Made by a program: the position numbers and the translations under genes. 63,699 bases of DNA, taken from contig CBDUZZ010000018.1 in the NCBI GenBank assembly GCA_965371855.1, positions 1 through 63,699 on the forward strand, read 5' to 3'. Under the pieces are notes generated by a model. That model worked only from the letters and a program-made list of their open reading frames with translations. It was not told the DNA's origin and searched no databases. This document shows positions 8,160 to 18,689 of this stretch, in pieces. Positions within the stretch are counted from its first letter, which is position 1. Each line of letters begins with the position of its first letter. This DNA is from JAADEM01 sp965371855. Its GTDB lineage: Bacteria > Bacteroidota > Bacteroidia > Bacteroidales > Marinilabiliaceae.

Positions 8160-9692
8160 TTAGTCGAAAGTAATTAATGAATTACCTGTCATATCTTCAG
8201 GCTGTTCAATATCTATAAGCTTTAATATTGATGGTGCTACATCCGCCAATACACCATTTTCCACTTTACCGGTTCTTTTCTTCGAAACCCACACAAAAGG
8301 AACAGGATTCAATGAATGAGCCGTATTGGGTGAGCCATCAGCATTAACAGCATTATCGGCATTACCATGATCAGCAATAATTATTGTGTCATAATTATTT
8401 GCTTTAGCTGCTTCCACAATTACTTTCAAACACTCATCTACTGTTTTAACCGCTTTTTCGATAGCCTCATAAATGCCGGTATGTCCAACCATGTCACCAT
8501 TAGCAAAGTTCAGGCATATAAAATCATATTTCTTAGCGTTCAATTCTGCTACAACCTTATCTTTAACTTCATAAGCACTCATTTCAGGTTGAAGATCATA
8601 GGTTGCAACCTTTGGCGAATTAACAAGAATACGGTCTTCTCCTTCAAAAACATCCTCGCGACCTCCGGAGAAGAAAAATGTAACGTGAGCATATTTTTCT
8701 GTTTCGGCAATGCGTAACTGCCTTAATCCATTTTTAGAAACGACCTCTCCCAAAGTCTTTTCAACATTATCCTTATCAAAAAGGATATGCAATCCCTGAA
8801 ACTTTGCATCGTAAGGAACCATAGTACAATAATACAACGGCAATGTTTTCATTCCGTGTTCAGACAGGTCTTTTTGTGTTAATGCAATAGTAAGCTCTTT
8901 TGCCCTGTCGTTACGAAAGTTAAAGAAAACAATCACATCACCCTCTTCAATTTTTGCAACCGGATTTCCTTCACTATCAACCTGAATAATTGGTCTGATG
9001 AATTCATCTGTTACATCATTATCGTACGACTTTTGAATTGACTCAAGCAGGTTAGTTGAAATCTCTCCTTTTCCTTCTGTCAACGAATCGTATGCCTCTT
9101 TGACACGCTCCCAGCGGTTATCCCTGTCCATAGCATAGTACCGACCTGTAACGGTAGCGACTTTCCCGGTACTTGATTTCATATGTTCTAACAATTCGCT
9201 GAGAAAACCCAAACCACTTTTAGGATCAGTATCTCGTCCGTCCATAAAAGCATGAACAAACACATCTGTCAATCCATTAGCTTTGGCCACATCAATAAGT
9301 TTATAGATATGTTCCTGGCTACTATGAACTCCACCTTTGGAAACAAGCCCCAGAAGATGAACCTTTTTGTTATTCTCTTTTGCATATTTATAAGTCTTCA
9401 CCAACTCCTTGTTTTCAAAGATTGATCCGCTTTCACAAGCCTTATTGATTTTCACAAGATCTTGATAAACAACTCTTCCTGCACCAATATTCAAATGCCC
9501 AACCTCAGAATTCCCCATCTGTCCTGCAGGTAAACCTACATCTTCTCCCGAAGCACTTAATTGTGAATGAGGGTACTTTGAAAGTAAACCATCCCAATAT
9601 GGAGTATCAACCTGAGAAATCACATCAGCTATTGACTTATTACCACATCCCCACCCGTCAAGAATCACTAATATTGCTTTTTTTCTATCCAT
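8160..9692 (-). CDS. gpmI: 2,3-bisphosphoglycerate-independent phosphoglycerate mutase
   Basis: This cytosolic glycolytic and gluconeogenic enzyme interconverts 3- and 2-phosphoglycerate through a phosphoserine intermediate and two Mn ions. The 510 aa are family-typical. LDGWG holds metal ligand D12, MGNSEVGHLNIGAGR holds the nucleophile S62, and HAFMDGRDTDP, GRYYAMDRD, FNFRNDRAKEL, and the C-terminal IADHGNADN and TAHSLNPVP segments follow as expected. It heads a two-gene unit with the DUF3109 gene. Upstream to 9986 is repeat-like DNA (TTAGCTGTTAGCTATTAGCC at about 9715-9745) with no gene. Confidence 0.97.
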   Translation of the reverse strand: MDRKKAILVILDGWGCGNKSIADVISQVDTPYWDGLLSKYPHSQLSASGEDVGLPAGQMGNSEVGHLNIGAGRVVYQDLVKINKACESGSIFENKELVKTYKYAKENNKKVHLLGLVSKGGVHSSQEHIYKLIDVAKANGLTDVFVHAFMDGRDTDPKSGLGFLSELLEHMKSSTGKVATVTGRYYAMDRDNRWERVKEAYDSLTEGKGEISTNLLESIQKSYDNDVTDEFIRPIIQVDSEGNPVAKIEEGDVIVFFNFRNDRAKELTIALTQKDLSEHGMKTLPLYYCTMVPYDAKFQGLHILFDKDNVEKTLGEVVSKNGLRQLRIAETEKYAHVTFFFSGGREDVFEGEDRILVNSPKVATYDLQPEMSAYEVKDKVVAELNAKKYDFICLNFANGDMVGHTGIYEAIEKAVKTVDECLKVIVEAAKANNYDTIIIADHGNADNAVNADGSPNTAHSLNPVPFVWVSKKRTGKVENGVLADVAPSILKLIDIEQPEDMTGNSLITFD

Positions 9693-9986
9693 GATATTTA
9701 TTTTTATTAGAATTAGCTGTTAGCTATTAGCCTTTAGCTGTTAGCTCTTTTTATTCCTGCAAAAATACTTCAATTATCTGCCTTTTGAAAAGTATATTTA
9801 AATTTATTGAAACTCTTTACAAAAATTAACCAAATGAGGGTGAGGACTAAATGTCTAACGTTGGCGGTATGGACAGTTGACAACTTTACCGCACTCCGTT
9901 TATCAATTTTCAGTTTGCTTAATTTAATCTCATAACTTTCTCAATAGCACTTAACCGCCAATTGGCTATGACCGTGTGTTTAGGAG

Positions 9987-10271
9987 TTAGGAGGGGGGCC
10001 GTTTAAAAAACAGATGATAAACTACTTTTGCCAGAATCAGACTTCCGAAAACAGCACCAATAGTTAATAACACTGCTTGTAACCCTATTTTTGAAAAATC
10101 CTCTATTATTTTATTATTTATCCCTACTGATATTCCCAGTAAAAACAGCAACGCATATATGGCTACTGTTACAAGGATATCAATTCTTTTCTTAGCCTTA
10201 TTCTTGTTTCTAAACAACAGGCCTGCAACAATACCTGCAATGAATAACAAAATAACAATTAATGATGTCAT
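9987..10271 (-). CDS. LysO-like N-terminal membrane half (DUF340)
   Basis: The 94-aa protein has three hydrophobic helices (about 2-18, 31-50 and 63-88) and resembles the N-terminal third of the lysine exporter LysO, notably the YALLFLLGISVGIN stretch. LysO is about 300 aa in E. coli and is often split into two adjacent genes in Bacteroidota. Here no C-terminal partner follows in 9693-9986, so it may work alone, pair with a partner elsewhere, or be a leftover. It lies 34 bp after the AgcS symporter gene, which suggests co-transcription and an amino-acid transport theme. Confidence 0.7.
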   Translation of the reverse strand: MTSLIVILLFIAGIVAGLLFRNKNKAKKRIDILVTVAIYALLFLLGISVGINNKIIEDFSKIGLQAVLLTIGAVFGSLILAKVVYHLFFKRPPS

Positions 10272-10305
10272 ACCTTGACTCCCTTGATAAACTTTATACT
10301 TTAAA

Positions 10306-12087
10306 CTAATTCCTAGGCACTCTCTCTTCCGGGAATCGTTTCTTATACTCTACCCAGAAATTTTTAACCTCTGTTTTTACTTCTTTATGAAGAAGAAGTA
10401 TTCCAAACAAGTTAGGGATTGTCATTAAAGCAATGGTTATACCGCTCAGTGTCCATATTATGGTAGTATCGACAAAAGAAGCAATGAAAAATCCCACAAC
10501 ATATATCATGTGGTATAATATCACGTATTTTGGTCCCCAAAGAAAAGTAACTGCTCTGTCGCCATAATAGGACCATGATATGGCCGTTGAGAATGCAAAC
10601 ATCAGTAATCCCAAAGAAACGATATATTTACCCCAGTCACCAAACCAGCTTTTGGTAAATGCAAGTGTCGTAAGAGGAGCGCTGTGCATAAGTGAAACTC
10701 CTTCAAAATATATTCCATCCGTGCTTTCGCCGGTAAACAATCCTTTTATCCAATCTTGCCACGACTCTCTTTCACCTTTTGAAGAAGGGAGGTACAACTG
10801 ACCATTTTGCACAGGTATAAATCCTGTGAATAGATTACTATTTTGATGAATTTTCACATTCTCTGCTAACGAACGTGCATGCAGTATGGTAACCGGTGAA
10901 GAAATTGTCCCATTCTTAATTTCAATTTCTCCGGAAAAAAGAGGTAGTGTTTTTTCTTTTGTTATATGTTGACTTAAAAGTGTTCTTCCTGCATCGGTTA
11001 TATCTTCATAATTTTTCCCTGCCAGAACTTCAATGTCAGCAACTTGAAAACGGTTCTCATGTTTGGTGTTCCAAACACCTGAAGATAAAAGGACGAAACC
11101 TGTAAGTGAACAAATAATAATTGTATCAATAAAAGGTTCCAGCAGAGCAACCAAACCCTCAGAAACAGGTTCGTGTGCACGGGCTGCAGCATGTGCAATA
11201 GGTGCAGAGCCCTGACCTGCTTCATTTGAAAATAGTCCTCGGTTTACTCCCCTGTTAAAAGCAAATGCAATGGTAGCTCCCAGAAAACCACCGGTTGCAG
11301 CAGTACCGGTAAATACATGTCCAAAAACGGCTTGTAACGAAGGCCATATATTTTGATAATTGTAAAGTATAACAGCTATGGCTCCTACAAAATATAAAAG
11401 CGCCATTGCAGGAACAAGTTTTGAAGTTACTTTAGCAATACGTTTAATTCCCCCAATAATTACAAATCCCAACAGTACAGCAAGAACCAGACCTGTTACA
11501 AAATGAGGTAATTTAAAGGTTGTGAACAAAGAGTTAGCTATACTGTTTATCTGCGGAAGGTTTCCCGTTCCAAAAGAAGACAGGATTGTAGCAAAGGCAA
11601 ATATTACAGCAATCCAGGAACCTGTTTTAATTACTTTCCCGGATGAGGTTTTTATATTTAGTCTCTTTTTCATGTAATACATCGGCCCTCCGGCAAATGA
11701 ACCATCAGGTAACTTATCTCTGTATTTATGAGAAAGTGTTACTTCAACAAATTTGGTAGTCATACCAAACAATGCAGTAACCAACATCCAGAACAGTGCT
11801 GCAGGCCCACCCAGATGAACAGCAAGGGCAACCCCGGCAATATTCCCCGTACCTACGGTACCGGAAAGGGCTGTTGTTAATGCCTGAAAGTGTGAGGTAT
11901 CGCCTTCGTCTCCTTTTTTATCATATTTACCCATTACTATTTTCAAGGAGTATTTTAAATACCGGAACTGTGGAAAAAACAGGTACAGACTGAAAAATAT
12001 TCCGGTACCTAAAAGAAAATAGACAAACCAGGGACTACTACCAATATAGGAATCAATTTTAATAAGAAAATCGTTTATTGCCTGCAT
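10306..12087 (-). CDS. Alanine/glycine:cation symporter (AgcS) with large inserted loop
   Basis: Sodium- or proton-coupled amino-acid importer in the inner membrane. Hallmarks include the GTVGTGNIAGVALA motif, MTTKFVEVTLSHKYR, AGGPMYYM, and RGLFSNEAGQGSAPIAHAAA. The protein is 593 aa, longer than the usual 450-500. The excess is a polar stretch at about residues 335-465, between the SSGVW helix end and the next membrane segment, predicted to be extracytoplasmic. The gene is divergent from the histidine kinase at 12217. The spacer has a TATATTTG -7 box on this strand too, but without a good -33. The neighbouring LysO-like fragment is probably co-transcribed. Confidence 0.9.
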   Translation of the reverse strand: MQAINDFLIKIDSYIGSSPWFVYFLLGTGIFFSLYLFFPQFRYLKYSLKIVMGKYDKKGDEGDTSHFQALTTALSGTVGTGNIAGVALAVHLGGPAALFWMLVTALFGMTTKFVEVTLSHKYRDKLPDGSFAGGPMYYMKKRLNIKTSSGKVIKTGSWIAVIFAFATILSSFGTGNLPQINSIANSLFTTFKLPHFVTGLVLAVLLGFVIIGGIKRIAKVTSKLVPAMALLYFVGAIAVILYNYQNIWPSLQAVFGHVFTGTAATGGFLGATIAFAFNRGVNRGLFSNEAGQGSAPIAHAAARAHEPVSEGLVALLEPFIDTIIICSLTGFVLLSSGVWNTKHENRFQVADIEVLAGKNYEDITDAGRTLLSQHITKEKTLPLFSGEIEIKNGTISSPVTILHARSLAENVKIHQNSNLFTGFIPVQNGQLYLPSSKGERESWQDWIKGLFTGESTDGIYFEGVSLMHSAPLTTLAFTKSWFGDWGKYIVSLGLLMFAFSTAISWSYYGDRAVTFLWGPKYVILYHMIYVVGFFIASFVDTTIIWTLSGITIALMTIPNLFGILLLHKEVKTEVKNFWVEYKKRFPEERVPRN

Positions 12088-12216
12088 AAAATCAGATTAA
12101 TGTGCCAATTGTTTAGAGTTGAAAACAAATATAGATTTATCTTATCAGAAAAAAAAGCTTTTATTCATTCACCCACATGTCAAAAAAAATTATATTTGTA
12201 TGGAAACCAATAATAT

Positions 12217-13677
12217 TTGACATTGATAACAGGTCGTTTTAGCTTTTTCTTTAAAGAAGATGCCAAGTGGGGTGAACAGGAAATCATCAAATTCCGTTGG
12301 ATGCTGATTGTTGTAGTTCTCTTGTTTATCGGGTATCGTTATCAAGCTGGTATGAAGGCCTGGGCAGCGATGGCTTTTTCCATAGCATTGATTTTTGTTT
12401 TTTATAATTTGATGCTAAACATTTTTATAAGGAAGTTTAAAAGTTCTTTATGGATAAGTTATCTGTCAACTACATTAGATATTTCAATATTATCATTTTA
12501 CATATATTATTATGCTAATTATTATAATAATACTGCAATTTCTACTTCTGCTACAATTTTACTTTATCCGATACTGATTATGTTTTCCGTTTTACGTTAC
12601 AATGGACGTTTGGTTGTTTACTCAACAGTATTAGCTATTGTTGCTTATAACATTGTATATACTCATGTAAAACCTGGATTATCTGATGACATGCTAAATC
12701 AGGTTGCTTCGATGGATTGGGATGGTCAGGTTTTTAGAAGTGCTTATCTTGCATTGATGGGGTATTTCATGTTTAGTATCCCCGTAATGGTAAACAGGTT
12801 GGTAAGCAGGCAGATGGATATTGTTAAAGAACGTAACGATACTGAGACAGAACTGGCTTTGGAAAAACAAAAAAAGAAGCTGGCTATGTCACAGTTAGAT
12901 AGGGAAAGAACGCTTAATGAGAAACTAAATGAACAATCCTGTTTAATAAAAGAACAAAAAGAGAAGTTAGAGGTTGCTAATGCTACAAAAGACAGAATAT
13001 TCTCCATAGTAGGGCATGATCTGCGTTCACCTTTCTCTGCACAGTGTTCCCTTACAGAATTATTGTCTGTTGATTATGATAAATTATCCAAGGAGGAAGT
13101 GTTGGAGATTGTAGAAGCAATAAATAAGTCAGCTCATCAGGGAATAGGGTTATTATCAAACCTGCTTGATTGGGCTACATCTCAAACCGGCACTGAAAAT
13201 TTCATACCGGAGCCTGTCAGAATAAAGAGGGTTGTTGATGAGACAATAGCCCTGTTTTATAACAATGCAAAACATAAAAATATTCAGATTTCTGCTTCAT
13301 TAGAAGACAATTTAACTATTTGTGCAGATACCAATATGTTAGAAACAATTATCCGGAATCTATTGTCGAATGCTATAAAATTTTCACACAAAGGAAAAGA
13401 TGTAGAAATTAAAGCGGTGAAAAGTGGCTCAGATATCTTAATTTCTGTTAAGGATAACGGGATAGGCATGAGCAAAGAACAAATAGATAATTTATTTAAG
13501 GTTGGCAAAACATCATTATCCGGTACTGAAGGTGAACCAGGTACAGGATTGGGGTTGGTGCTTTGCAAAGAACTGACTGAGAAAAATAATGGTTCTATTG
13601 ATGTGCAAAGTGAACTTGATAAAGGGTCTGTTATTATTATTAAGCTACCGGTGTTCTCACAGACTTCTATGAGTTAA
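12217..13677 (+). CDS. Membrane sensor histidine kinase
   Basis: The 486-aa protein starts at TTG 12217 and has about six transmembrane helices in residues 28-200, a K/E-rich coiled coil (about 203-255), a HisKA dimerisation domain with phospho-acceptor H267 in IVGHDLRSP, and a HATPase_c domain with N-box NLLSNAIKFS, G1 DNGIGM and G2 GTGLGL. No receiver domain or extracellular sensor domain is seen, so the membrane part itself may be the sensor. No response regulator is adjacent, making it an orphan kinase. A -7 box TATATTTG (12191-12198) precedes it. The neighbouring unknown giant-protein gene lies 120 bp downstream; a regulatory link is only suggested by position. Confidence 0.92.
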   Translation: MTLITGRFSFFFKEDAKWGEQEIIKFRWMLIVVVLLFIGYRYQAGMKAWAAMAFSIALIFVFYNLMLNIFIRKFKSSLWISYLSTTLDISILSFYIYYYANYYNNTAISTSATILLYPILIMFSVLRYNGRLVVYSTVLAIVAYNIVYTHVKPGLSDDMLNQVASMDWDGQVFRSAYLALMGYFMFSIPVMVNRLVSRQMDIVKERNDTETELALEKQKKKLAMSQLDRERTLNEKLNEQSCLIKEQKEKLEVANATKDRIFSIVGHDLRSPFSAQCSLTELLSVDYDKLSKEEVLEIVEAINKSAHQGIGLLSNLLDWATSQTGTENFIPEPVRIKRVVDETIALFYNNAKHKNIQISASLEDNLTICADTNMLETIIRNLLSNAIKFSHKGKDVEIKAVKSGSDILISVKDNGIGMSKEQIDNLFKVGKTSLSGTEGEPGTGLGLVLCKELTEKNNGSIDVQSELDKGSVIIIKLPVFSQTSMS

Positions 13678-13796
13678 AGTCATTTAACTGAAATTCAGAT
13701 TAAAAAAGTTTTTTTGTAAAGTTGTTGATGAAATAATTTTCTTTCAATAAGAAAAAGTGATAACTTGTTGGTGTCTTTTATCAATATTATGTAGAT

Positions 13797-16700
13797 ATGA
13801 GTTTTAAGCACCTTAACCTGAAAAATGCCAGGGGGTTCCTTGTCTCTTCCCATTTGGCAAAACCACAATCATCTGGCAGAAGAAGATTCATGAAAGCTCT
13901 GGGATTAGGAACACTTGTGTGGAGTCCTTTACTGAGTTCAATTGCCTCTATCACCAACAAATCATTTGAGATAAAGCATAGTAAAGATATGTTTGCGGTT
14001 TATCGCAAGGGTAAAAAAGTATGGATAATAGACAAGAAAACTTTTGGTAAAGAAGTATCCATTAATGTAACAGACCGAGGAGATGTGATTCTGCTAAAGG
14101 CCAAACGACTACGTATACTTAATACAAATTGGAATTTTGATCTTAATGCTGCCATAACAAAAGATATACTTGGCTGGAAGTTGAAAGTTAAAGTACCACA
14201 ATTTAATATTGATGATGATGTAAGTTTTACTGACTGGCTAGATGGGTTTGTGGAAATCATTTCAAAACGTGACATTAATGAAGAGCTTGTGTCCCTGGGT
14301 CGTTATGATAAAATAGTATTGAATGGAGATTTCGATATCAGGATAAATAATGAATGGGAAATATCCTTAAAGAACAAGAGAGGTGTTGTTTCATTGCTGA
14401 ATAATAAAAAATACTTTTCAGACAATATTGTGATTTCTCCCAAGGCTAATATTAATGCCCCGTTAGTTAGTTTAAAAACAGAAAATACGCTTAGGATTAC
14501 ATTAGGCGGAGAAAATTGTTGGAATGAACTTGTTTCTGACATTAAATTTGCCGGTAACGAAAAGGTATCATTAGGAACAGGTTCGCCAGAAATTGATATC
14601 ATTACCGGAACTACACGAACCGGCAAGAAAGTTAGTGCCTTATGGGTATCTGAAAATGATGGGTTGCTTAATTTTAATGCGGAAGGTTTTAAAAACGGGG
14701 GACTGGGTTTCAATAAATATATCTTTTTGACGGAGTATACCAGCGGACGACATGCTGAGTTTCATCTCATGGCTAAAATGTCCGAGAAAGGCCAATGGAT
14801 AGCAAATGATCTGGGTGCATTTAAATTTGCAGCAATTGATGACAAACCGGAACTTGAAATAAGGGGAACAGGAAACAAGGCGGAAGAAGTATTTCTGGAG
14901 CCGGGTCTTAAAGCATTTCAGCCTATTATTATAGATGCTATTTCACTACCGGTTGCTCAGGATACAATAAAAACACGTGTAAAAACAGGTAAAGTCCTGA
15001 TAAAACCAAAGAACAGATCTTCCAATAAAGATGTAATAATAAAAAAAGATAAAACAGGGGAAAGTAGATATCAGCCTTCAATAAACAGGTCTGTAAAAAA
15101 TGTTTCAACTCTGGATGTTCAATTTGACAGAGTTAAATTCAGACCTAAAAAAGCTTTGAAAATACGAGTGTTAAGGCCGGAGGATTTGCTGTGGCTCGAT
15201 TTTGAGTTTCATAATTTTGTATTTACCAATAAAGGGCAGGGGCATTTTGTCGAACTAAATAATCCTAAAAAGAAAGGGATTGTAATTATTTATTTCCCTT
15301 CACAACATACTATAGAAGAAGCATTTTATGAAACAAATGTTAACTTATCAAGTGGGGGATCAAATGATGAAATAAAGCTGCCTGCAAAACATTTGCGTGC
15401 ACGTAAAAGCCGACTTGTTTATGAATTACCTGCCGGTCATAACGGATTTCCGTTAACAATGTCTGAACTTCTGGACTGGTCGAAGTTCTCATTGCGTGTT
15501 CACCCAAGAGCCTGGATATATTATTTCAATTATATTTCATTAACCAAACCGCGTTTAATTATTCCGAAAGGGGTTTTTGATGAAAAACGTGGAAATAACA
15601 TAAGTACTAAATACCTTGATTACAACGAAAAAACTTATGCAATAAAACTTGCTGAAAAAAATAAGAATGTAGCATTGAAGGATGAGGTTTATAATCAACA
15701 GTCGTTAGGTAAGGTGTTGAAAAAGGAGAGTATCCAAAGTCTAAAACCATCATTCAACATTTCAAAATTATCAAAGATAAAGCCAAAACCGGAACCTGTA
15801 GATAAAATGAGCACATGCATTGAGGCTCCGTCGTTACTATATATCTCACCTAATCAAACAAATGACTTTTATCACAAAATAACACCCGAATTCAGAGATG
15901 TAAATACTAAGAAGGTCAATAAGCTGGTGCACAGTTCTAAGTCAAGGATATATGACCCATTAAATATAGCTACCGGCAAGGTTACTGAATTATGGCATAC
16001 AACTTTAGGAGTGAAACTTAAGAACGGCAAAACAACCACCGGGCTTTCAAATTTAAAAACTATCAGGGCTTTATGGGCACACGATGCAACCGAAGACTAT
16101 AAAACTCAGGGAAAACGGAATGCTCCTTTTCGTACGGCACTGGATGCCAATAACAGGCAAAAGTTGGTTCATACAACATCAAATTACAGTATTAAAAATT
16201 ATACACCAACTCCTGTACCGGTAAAAAATCTGATGTTAACCTCTCTCGGTGCTTATCTTGATTGGCATGCTTTTTTTGATGTGCCGGCACCGGCCGACAC
16301 ATATCTTAATATTATTGAGTGGCAACATATAGCAACATTAGGACGCGATCATTACGTGAAGATTGTTGAAGAGGGATATCTTTTTCCGTTCGGACATCGT
16401 GCGGCTATAGTAACCGTTACCGAACGAAAATTTGACAAGAAAACTAAATCGGCAGCAAACCGACAGCGTAAATATATAGTAGTTCTGCAAAAAGAGGTTT
16501 TGTATCAGCGTAACGACCCTGATAATAATTTCATAAAATTCCCGTTTCAGCAAGCTCGTATCGAAACGGAAACAACACCCAATATTGACAAACCCGAATT
16601 GTCAACGTTGCTAAATTCTCTATCGTCATATAATTTCCTGATAAATGTTGGAGGTAAAGGATTTTTATTTGATATCTTCTTAACCGATAAAGATGGTAAA

Positions 16701-18587
16701 GAACATCATGTGCGTATGCCTTTAGGTTTTATGGAGAATATAATTGCCCGTGACAGAAATGTAATGAACCAGGTGATAGAAGAGTACCATAAAAGTGTTT
16801 ACAATGCCTATACAGATATTAATTTCACAGGACAGGAGGTCGCTTATGCCACTAATTTTGTAGATGGAGATACCGCTTTTGAAACTGAATCCCTGCTTTT
16901 TGGAGCGCAGGAGTATCCGGCAAAAGGAAACGCTAGCATTAAGTATCACCCTTTAATGCGGTCGTCAAAAATTTACATAAAACAGGTTGATGAGATGACC
17001 GGAGCCCATAATCCGGCTACTATCACATTGGTTGATGACATTAACAAGGGAATGGTGTTTGCGGAGGTTGAGGATGCTGTAATTGATTTTTCAGGCAATT
17101 CGGATAAGGCGGGTGGCTTTTTGTCACCTAACATGGCTATTACGGCATTGAGTAAATTGCAGGGGCCTGTGGGAGGTGACGTTTCAAAAATGAAAGATCT
17201 TATTTTTGATCCTGAAGATTTCTTTAAAGCTATCGAAAGCTTTCCTGCTGCTAAAATTTTCGGAGTTATAAAAATATTTGATCTATTACTCACAGGTACT
17301 GACCTAGGAAATGTTTTTGATGATCTGATTGCTTCAATAGAGATGATAAGGATTGAGATAGAAGAGATAAAAAACAATATCCTGTATCTCGAAAATCAAG
17401 TAAAAGAGGGTGTCACCGATGCTGTTAGTGAATTAGCTATTTTGAAATCGGATTTAGCCGGTAAAGTTGAAGAACTATTGTCAGCACTAAACGGAAATAT
17501 ACCTAAAATACCGAATTTCAAGTCATATGTTACTGAAACAGCTTTTTATGCCGAATATAAATGGCAACCTGAATTTAAAAGCAATCCTATAAAAGTAATA
17601 CCCGGCTTATTGCAGGTAAATGTAGATGATCCGCAAAAAGCATTAACAATAACCACAAAGATTGAGAAACCGTTTGATGCCTCTAAATCTGCCGGGATGA
17701 GTGGTATCGCAAGGTTTGAGAAATTCGGTGTTGATATCGTTCCTCTTCTGGCAGTCAACTTTAATTATCTTGAATTTAAAACCGGTTCATCGATAAAAAC
17801 AGAGGTGAAAGTTGACATAAATGCAGATAATCCTATCGAGTTTAAAGGAGTACTCAGTTTTGTTAATAACCTGCAAAGTATAATCCCAAGTACCGGTTTC
17901 TCTGATGACGGTCCTTATATCGAGATAAAACCAACGGGAGTTAAAGCCGGGTTCGATATAAGTATTCCTAATGTGGAAGTAGGTATTTGTATGATTTCAA
18001 ATATCAGCCTTGGTGCTTTTGTAATGCTTCCATTTACCGGAGCTCCACTGTCTATTGGTTTTAATTTCTGTAAGCGTGAAAATCCTTTTATGCTTACTAT
18101 TTCCTGTTTTGGAGGTGGCGGATTCTTTATGCTGGTAAGTACTCTTGAAGGCATTCAATCTATTGAAGCTGCTTTTGAGTTTGGAGCTGCCCTGTCGCTT
18201 AATGTGGGTGTCGCTTCAGGAGGAGTCTCTGCAATGGGAGGAATCTATTACAAAATGGAACTTGTGAATGATGAGGATAGTGGAGATGTGGTAACTGAAA
18301 CAACATTAACCGGTTATTTGAGGATAAACGGTCATTTGTCAATCCTTGGAATTATTACCCTGTCAATGGAATTCTATCTGGCTTTTATAGCCGTGATTAC
18401 TGATGGGAAAGTACAGAAACTGGAAGGAATGGCAAGGGTTAAGGTGAAGATTGAAATACTGTTCTTCAGCAAAACCGTTACTGTTACCGTACGCCGTGAA
18501 CTGAAAGGTGCTGATGCTGATCCAAAATTTGCTGAGATGATTGATATGGACGACTGGGGCGAGTACTGTCTGGCTTTTGCAAGTTAG
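13797..18587 (+). CDS. Giant Tat-signal protein of unknown family (1596 aa)
   Basis: I do not recognise this protein. The N-terminus has a twin-arginine-like signal (GRRRFMKALGLG, R28-K33, then a hydrophobic stretch to about 50), so export in folded form is likely. Residues 50-1100 are mostly beta-rich, with no enzyme motif that I can name. About 1160-1235 is a predicted coiled coil (IRIEIEEIKNNILYLENQV). From about 1380 to the end the protein is Gly-rich, with alternating hydrophobic strands (GGGGFFMLV, FGAALSLNVGVASGGVSAMGG), and closes with DDWGEYCLAFAS. Few cysteines occur. The next giant gene starts 102 bp downstream and a MIF-like gene follows. The three probably form one system. Confidence 0.85.
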   Translation: MSFKHLNLKNARGFLVSSHLAKPQSSGRRRFMKALGLGTLVWSPLLSSIASITNKSFEIKHSKDMFAVYRKGKKVWIIDKKTFGKEVSINVTDRGDVILLKAKRLRILNTNWNFDLNAAITKDILGWKLKVKVPQFNIDDDVSFTDWLDGFVEIISKRDINEELVSLGRYDKIVLNGDFDIRINNEWEISLKNKRGVVSLLNNKKYFSDNIVISPKANINAPLVSLKTENTLRITLGGENCWNELVSDIKFAGNEKVSLGTGSPEIDIITGTTRTGKKVSALWVSENDGLLNFNAEGFKNGGLGFNKYIFLTEYTSGRHAEFHLMAKMSEKGQWIANDLGAFKFAAIDDKPELEIRGTGNKAEEVFLEPGLKAFQPIIIDAISLPVAQDTIKTRVKTGKVLIKPKNRSSNKDVIIKKDKTGESRYQPSINRSVKNVSTLDVQFDRVKFRPKKALKIRVLRPEDLLWLDFEFHNFVFTNKGQGHFVELNNPKKKGIVIIYFPSQHTIEEAFYETNVNLSSGGSNDEIKLPAKHLRARKSRLVYELPAGHNGFPLTMSELLDWSKFSLRVHPRAWIYYFNYISLTKPRLIIPKGVFDEKRGNNISTKYLDYNEKTYAIKLAEKNKNVALKDEVYNQQSLGKVLKKESIQSLKPSFNISKLSKIKPKPEPVDKMSTCIEAPSLLYISPNQTNDFYHKITPEFRDVNTKKVNKLVHSSKSRIYDPLNIATGKVTELWHTTLGVKLKNGKTTTGLSNLKTIRALWAHDATEDYKTQGKRNAPFRTALDANNRQKLVHTTSNYSIKNYTPTPVPVKNLMLTSLGAYLDWHAFFDVPAPADTYLNIIEWQHIATLGRDHYVKIVEEGYLFPFGHRAAIVTVTERKFDKKTKSAANRQRKYIVVLQKEVLYQRNDPDNNFIKFPFQQARIETETTPNIDKPELSTLLNSLSSYNFLINVGGKGFLFDIFLTDKDGKEHHVRMPLGFMENIIARDRNVMNQVIEEYHKSVYNAYTDINFTGQEVAYATNFVDGDTAFETESLLFGAQEYPAKGNASIKYHPLMRSSKIYIKQVDEMTGAHNPATITLVDDINKGMVFAEVEDAVIDFSGNSDKAGGFLSPNMAITALSKLQGPVGGDVSKMKDLIFDPEDFFKAIESFPAAKIFGVIKIFDLLLTGTDLGNVFDDLIASIEMIRIEIEEIKNNILYLENQVKEGVTDAVSELAILKSDLAGKVEELLSALNGNIPKIPNFKSYVTETAFYAEYKWQPEFKSNPIKVIPGLLQVNVDDPQKALTITTKIEKPFDASKSAGMSGIARFEKFGVDIVPLLAVNFNYLEFKTGSSIKTEVKVDINADNPIEFKGVLSFVNNLQSIIPSTGFSDDGPYIEIKPTGVKAGFDISIPNVEVGICMISNISLGAFVMLPFTGAPLSIGFNFCKRENPFMLTISCFGGGGFFMLVSTLEGIQSIEAAFEFGAALSLNVGVASGGVSAMGGIYYKMELVNDEDSGDVVTETTLTGYLRINGHLSILGIITLSMEFYLAFIAVITDGKVQKLEGMARVKVKIEILFFSKTVTVTVRRELKGADADPKFAEMIDMDDWGEYCLAFAS

Positions 18588-18689
18588 AGAAGCCTCACCC
18601 CCGCACTTCCGAGAATGAAGAATTCAGAAGTAATAACTATATAATCCCTGCCTTACATCAGGCAGATAAACTCTAAACCAAAAAAAGAT

